Shown: in pieces, positions 4,842-5,276 of the stretch
Layout: each line of letters starts with the position of its first letter
How positions within the stretch are numbered: the stretch's first letter is position 1
NCBI GenBank assembly: GCA_018056405.1
Contig: JAGPFT010000244.1
Span: forward strand, 1 to 5,276
Direction of reading: 5' to 3'
DNA from: Anaerolineae bacterium
GTDB taxonomy: Bacteria > Chloroflexota > Anaerolineae > Aggregatilineales > Aggregatilineaceae
Length of the DNA: 5,276 nt
Translations under genes and position numbers: made by a program
The notes under the pieces: model-generated
Seen by the model: the letters and a program-made list of their open reading frames with translations, nothing else
Told to the model about the DNA's origin: nothing
Databases searched by the model: none

Positions 4842-5276
4842 TGATTTCATTATATGACAATATCGGATGCGAGTCAAGTTGTATGTCGTCGGATTCTTTG
4901 GGACGCATGGACTCCTCAAACAACGGATGCACACGTCGTGTGTCTGAGCCTGGGAGAACTCTTGCTCATCAGTGTTGCTGAACACCAGATGCAGGGCAAA
5001 CAAGGACTGCCGCGACTCTGCTTCGGAACTTGCGCGCAGGATAATGTCGCCGATGGCCTGCTCACCTGTGAACCATGCTGGTGGACTGACGCCGAACAGG
5101 CTGGCGTAATGCGTCAACGCCTCGGAACCGCTCCCGACGATGATCTCGACCCCGACCAGCCCCGTCGCGCTGTTGGTGTGCCTGCCGCCCGGTGTGACGG
5201 CGAAGCCCTGGCCGCACAGCTCAAACACGAGAAAGCCATCCTCGGCATCTTCGACGAGGGCTGTATGGGCATGTAC
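4827..5276 (-). CDS. VOC/glyoxalase-like protein, C-terminal part; start beyond window
   Basis: The reading frame is open to the right edge, giving 149 residues of the C-terminal end. A GTG at 5228 is in frame, but coding continues upstream of it, so it is probably internal. The core looks like the second half of a vicinal-oxygen-chelate (glyoxalase-like) fold: a PGGRHTNSATGLVGVEIIV strand entry, EALTHYASLFGV helix, IGDIILRA strand, FALHLVFSNTDEQEFSQAQ strand-helix. Related two-lobed glyoxalase-like proteins (the PF13468 type) have a similar RHPNGATGLxGV linker; this is recognition by eye. Its enzyme activity cannot be given, as the N-terminal lobe and most metal ligands would lie outside. 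From about 35 residues before the stop (CLRSPCVPKNP onward) the sequence no longer looks VOC-like, and the last ~17 residues are encoded by the IclR promoter and operator, the TGA stop (4827-4829) lying inside the downstream dyad. A late frameshift or lost stop is possible. It may be co-transcribed with IclR by read-through; no terminator is seen. Confidence 0.65.
   Translation of the reverse strand, partial: VHAHTALVEDAEDGFLVFELCGQGFAVTPGGRHTNSATGLVGVEIIVGSGSEALTHYASLFGVSPPAWFTGEQAIGDIILRASSEAESRQSLFALHLVFSNTDEQEFSQAQTHDVCIRCLRSPCVPKNPTTYNLTRIRYCHIMKSVFIL
4833..4851. promoter_or_regulatory. IclR-type operator, AATGAAA-5-TTTCATT palindrome
   Basis: A perfect 7/7 inverted repeat around the five-base centre ACTGA, centred at 4842. 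It overlaps the -10 box (4849-4854) and covers the expected start point, the position for a repressor. The arms and the 7-5-7 spacing match the enterobacterial KdgR box as I remember it (AATRAAAYRNYRTTTYATT), KdgR being an IclR-family protein; three of the five central bases differ. The adjacent IclR gene is the obvious candidate for the binding protein. Binding is inferred. Confidence 0.7.
4849..4877 (-). promoter_or_regulatory. Sigma70-type promoter of the IclR gene and probably the whole operon
   Basis: On the minus strand, -35 TTGACT (4877-4872) and -10 TATAAT (4854-4849) are separated by exactly 17 bases; only one of the twelve consensus bases differs. The predicted transcription start is near 4842, giving a leader of about 55 bases to the ATG at 4786. 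The region is strikingly AT-rich against GC-rich surroundings. The -10 box overlaps the palindrome at 4833-4851, consistent with repression by blocking polymerase. No comparable promoter is seen ahead of the dehydrogenase, so transcripts from here probably continue into the transporter genes. Confidence 0.85.

Noticed and set aside
4821..4845. CRP/cAMP-type site suggested by TTGTG and TCACA fragments
   Set aside because: Only one half resembles TGTGA and the second half-site at the correct spacing is missing. The symmetry is fully explained by the TTTTCA/TGAAAA dyads.
1..5276. Mobile element, phage, CRISPR or defence-system content
   Set aside because: No transposase, integrase, nuclease, toxin or array-like repeats were seen on either strand; all gene content fits a sugar-uptake and catabolism operon.

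Overview
The window carries one strand-consistent block of five protein genes, all read on the minus strand, two of them cut by the window edges. From the right (upstream) end: the C-terminal part of a VOC/glyoxalase-like protein, an IclR-family regulator, an aldehyde dehydrogenase, a ribose-type (RbsA/MglA/XylG class) sugar ABC ATPase, and the matching RbsC-type permease, which runs off the left edge. No RNA genes, insertion sequences, CRISPR arrays, integrases or long repeats are visible. The DNA is GC-rich bacterial sequence with ordinary Shine-Dalgarno signals. The phylum cannot be fixed from it: IclR plus dehydrogenase plus ribose-type ABC clusters are common in Proteobacteria, Actinobacteria and Chloroflexota.

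Layout. At 4827-5276 the VOC-type reading frame enters from beyond the window. At 4823-4877 there is an AT-rich control region with a near-consensus sigma70-type promoter firing leftward and two overlapping 19-bp inverted repeats over its -10 and start region. IclR follows at 3983-4786, then a 68-bp gap, then ALDH (2445-3914), ATPase (2440 down to 917) and permease (909 down to the edge). Gaps of 4 and 7 bases separate the last three genes, with each ribosome binding site inside the end of the gene before it. These three are almost certainly co-transcribed and probably translationally coupled. No convincing separate promoter or terminator is visible between IclR and ALDH, so the simplest model is a single operon headed by its own regulator.

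How it works together (inference). The IclR protein probably binds the paired operator and represses its own promoter, and therefore the operon, until a ligand derived from the transported compound releases it. The ABC system imports a sugar, sugar acid or similar polyol through the inner membrane, and the dehydrogenase oxidises an aldehyde produced in its breakdown to a carboxylate. The substrate is not readable here: the periplasmic binding protein and the other catabolic enzymes lie outside the window.

The most interesting stretch is the promoter/operator. The -10 box, likely start site and two dyads sharing one half-site are packed into about 55 bp, and the last residues of the VOC reading frame are encoded by the same bases. 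The gene content itself is of well-known families; I see no evidence for a new kind of system.
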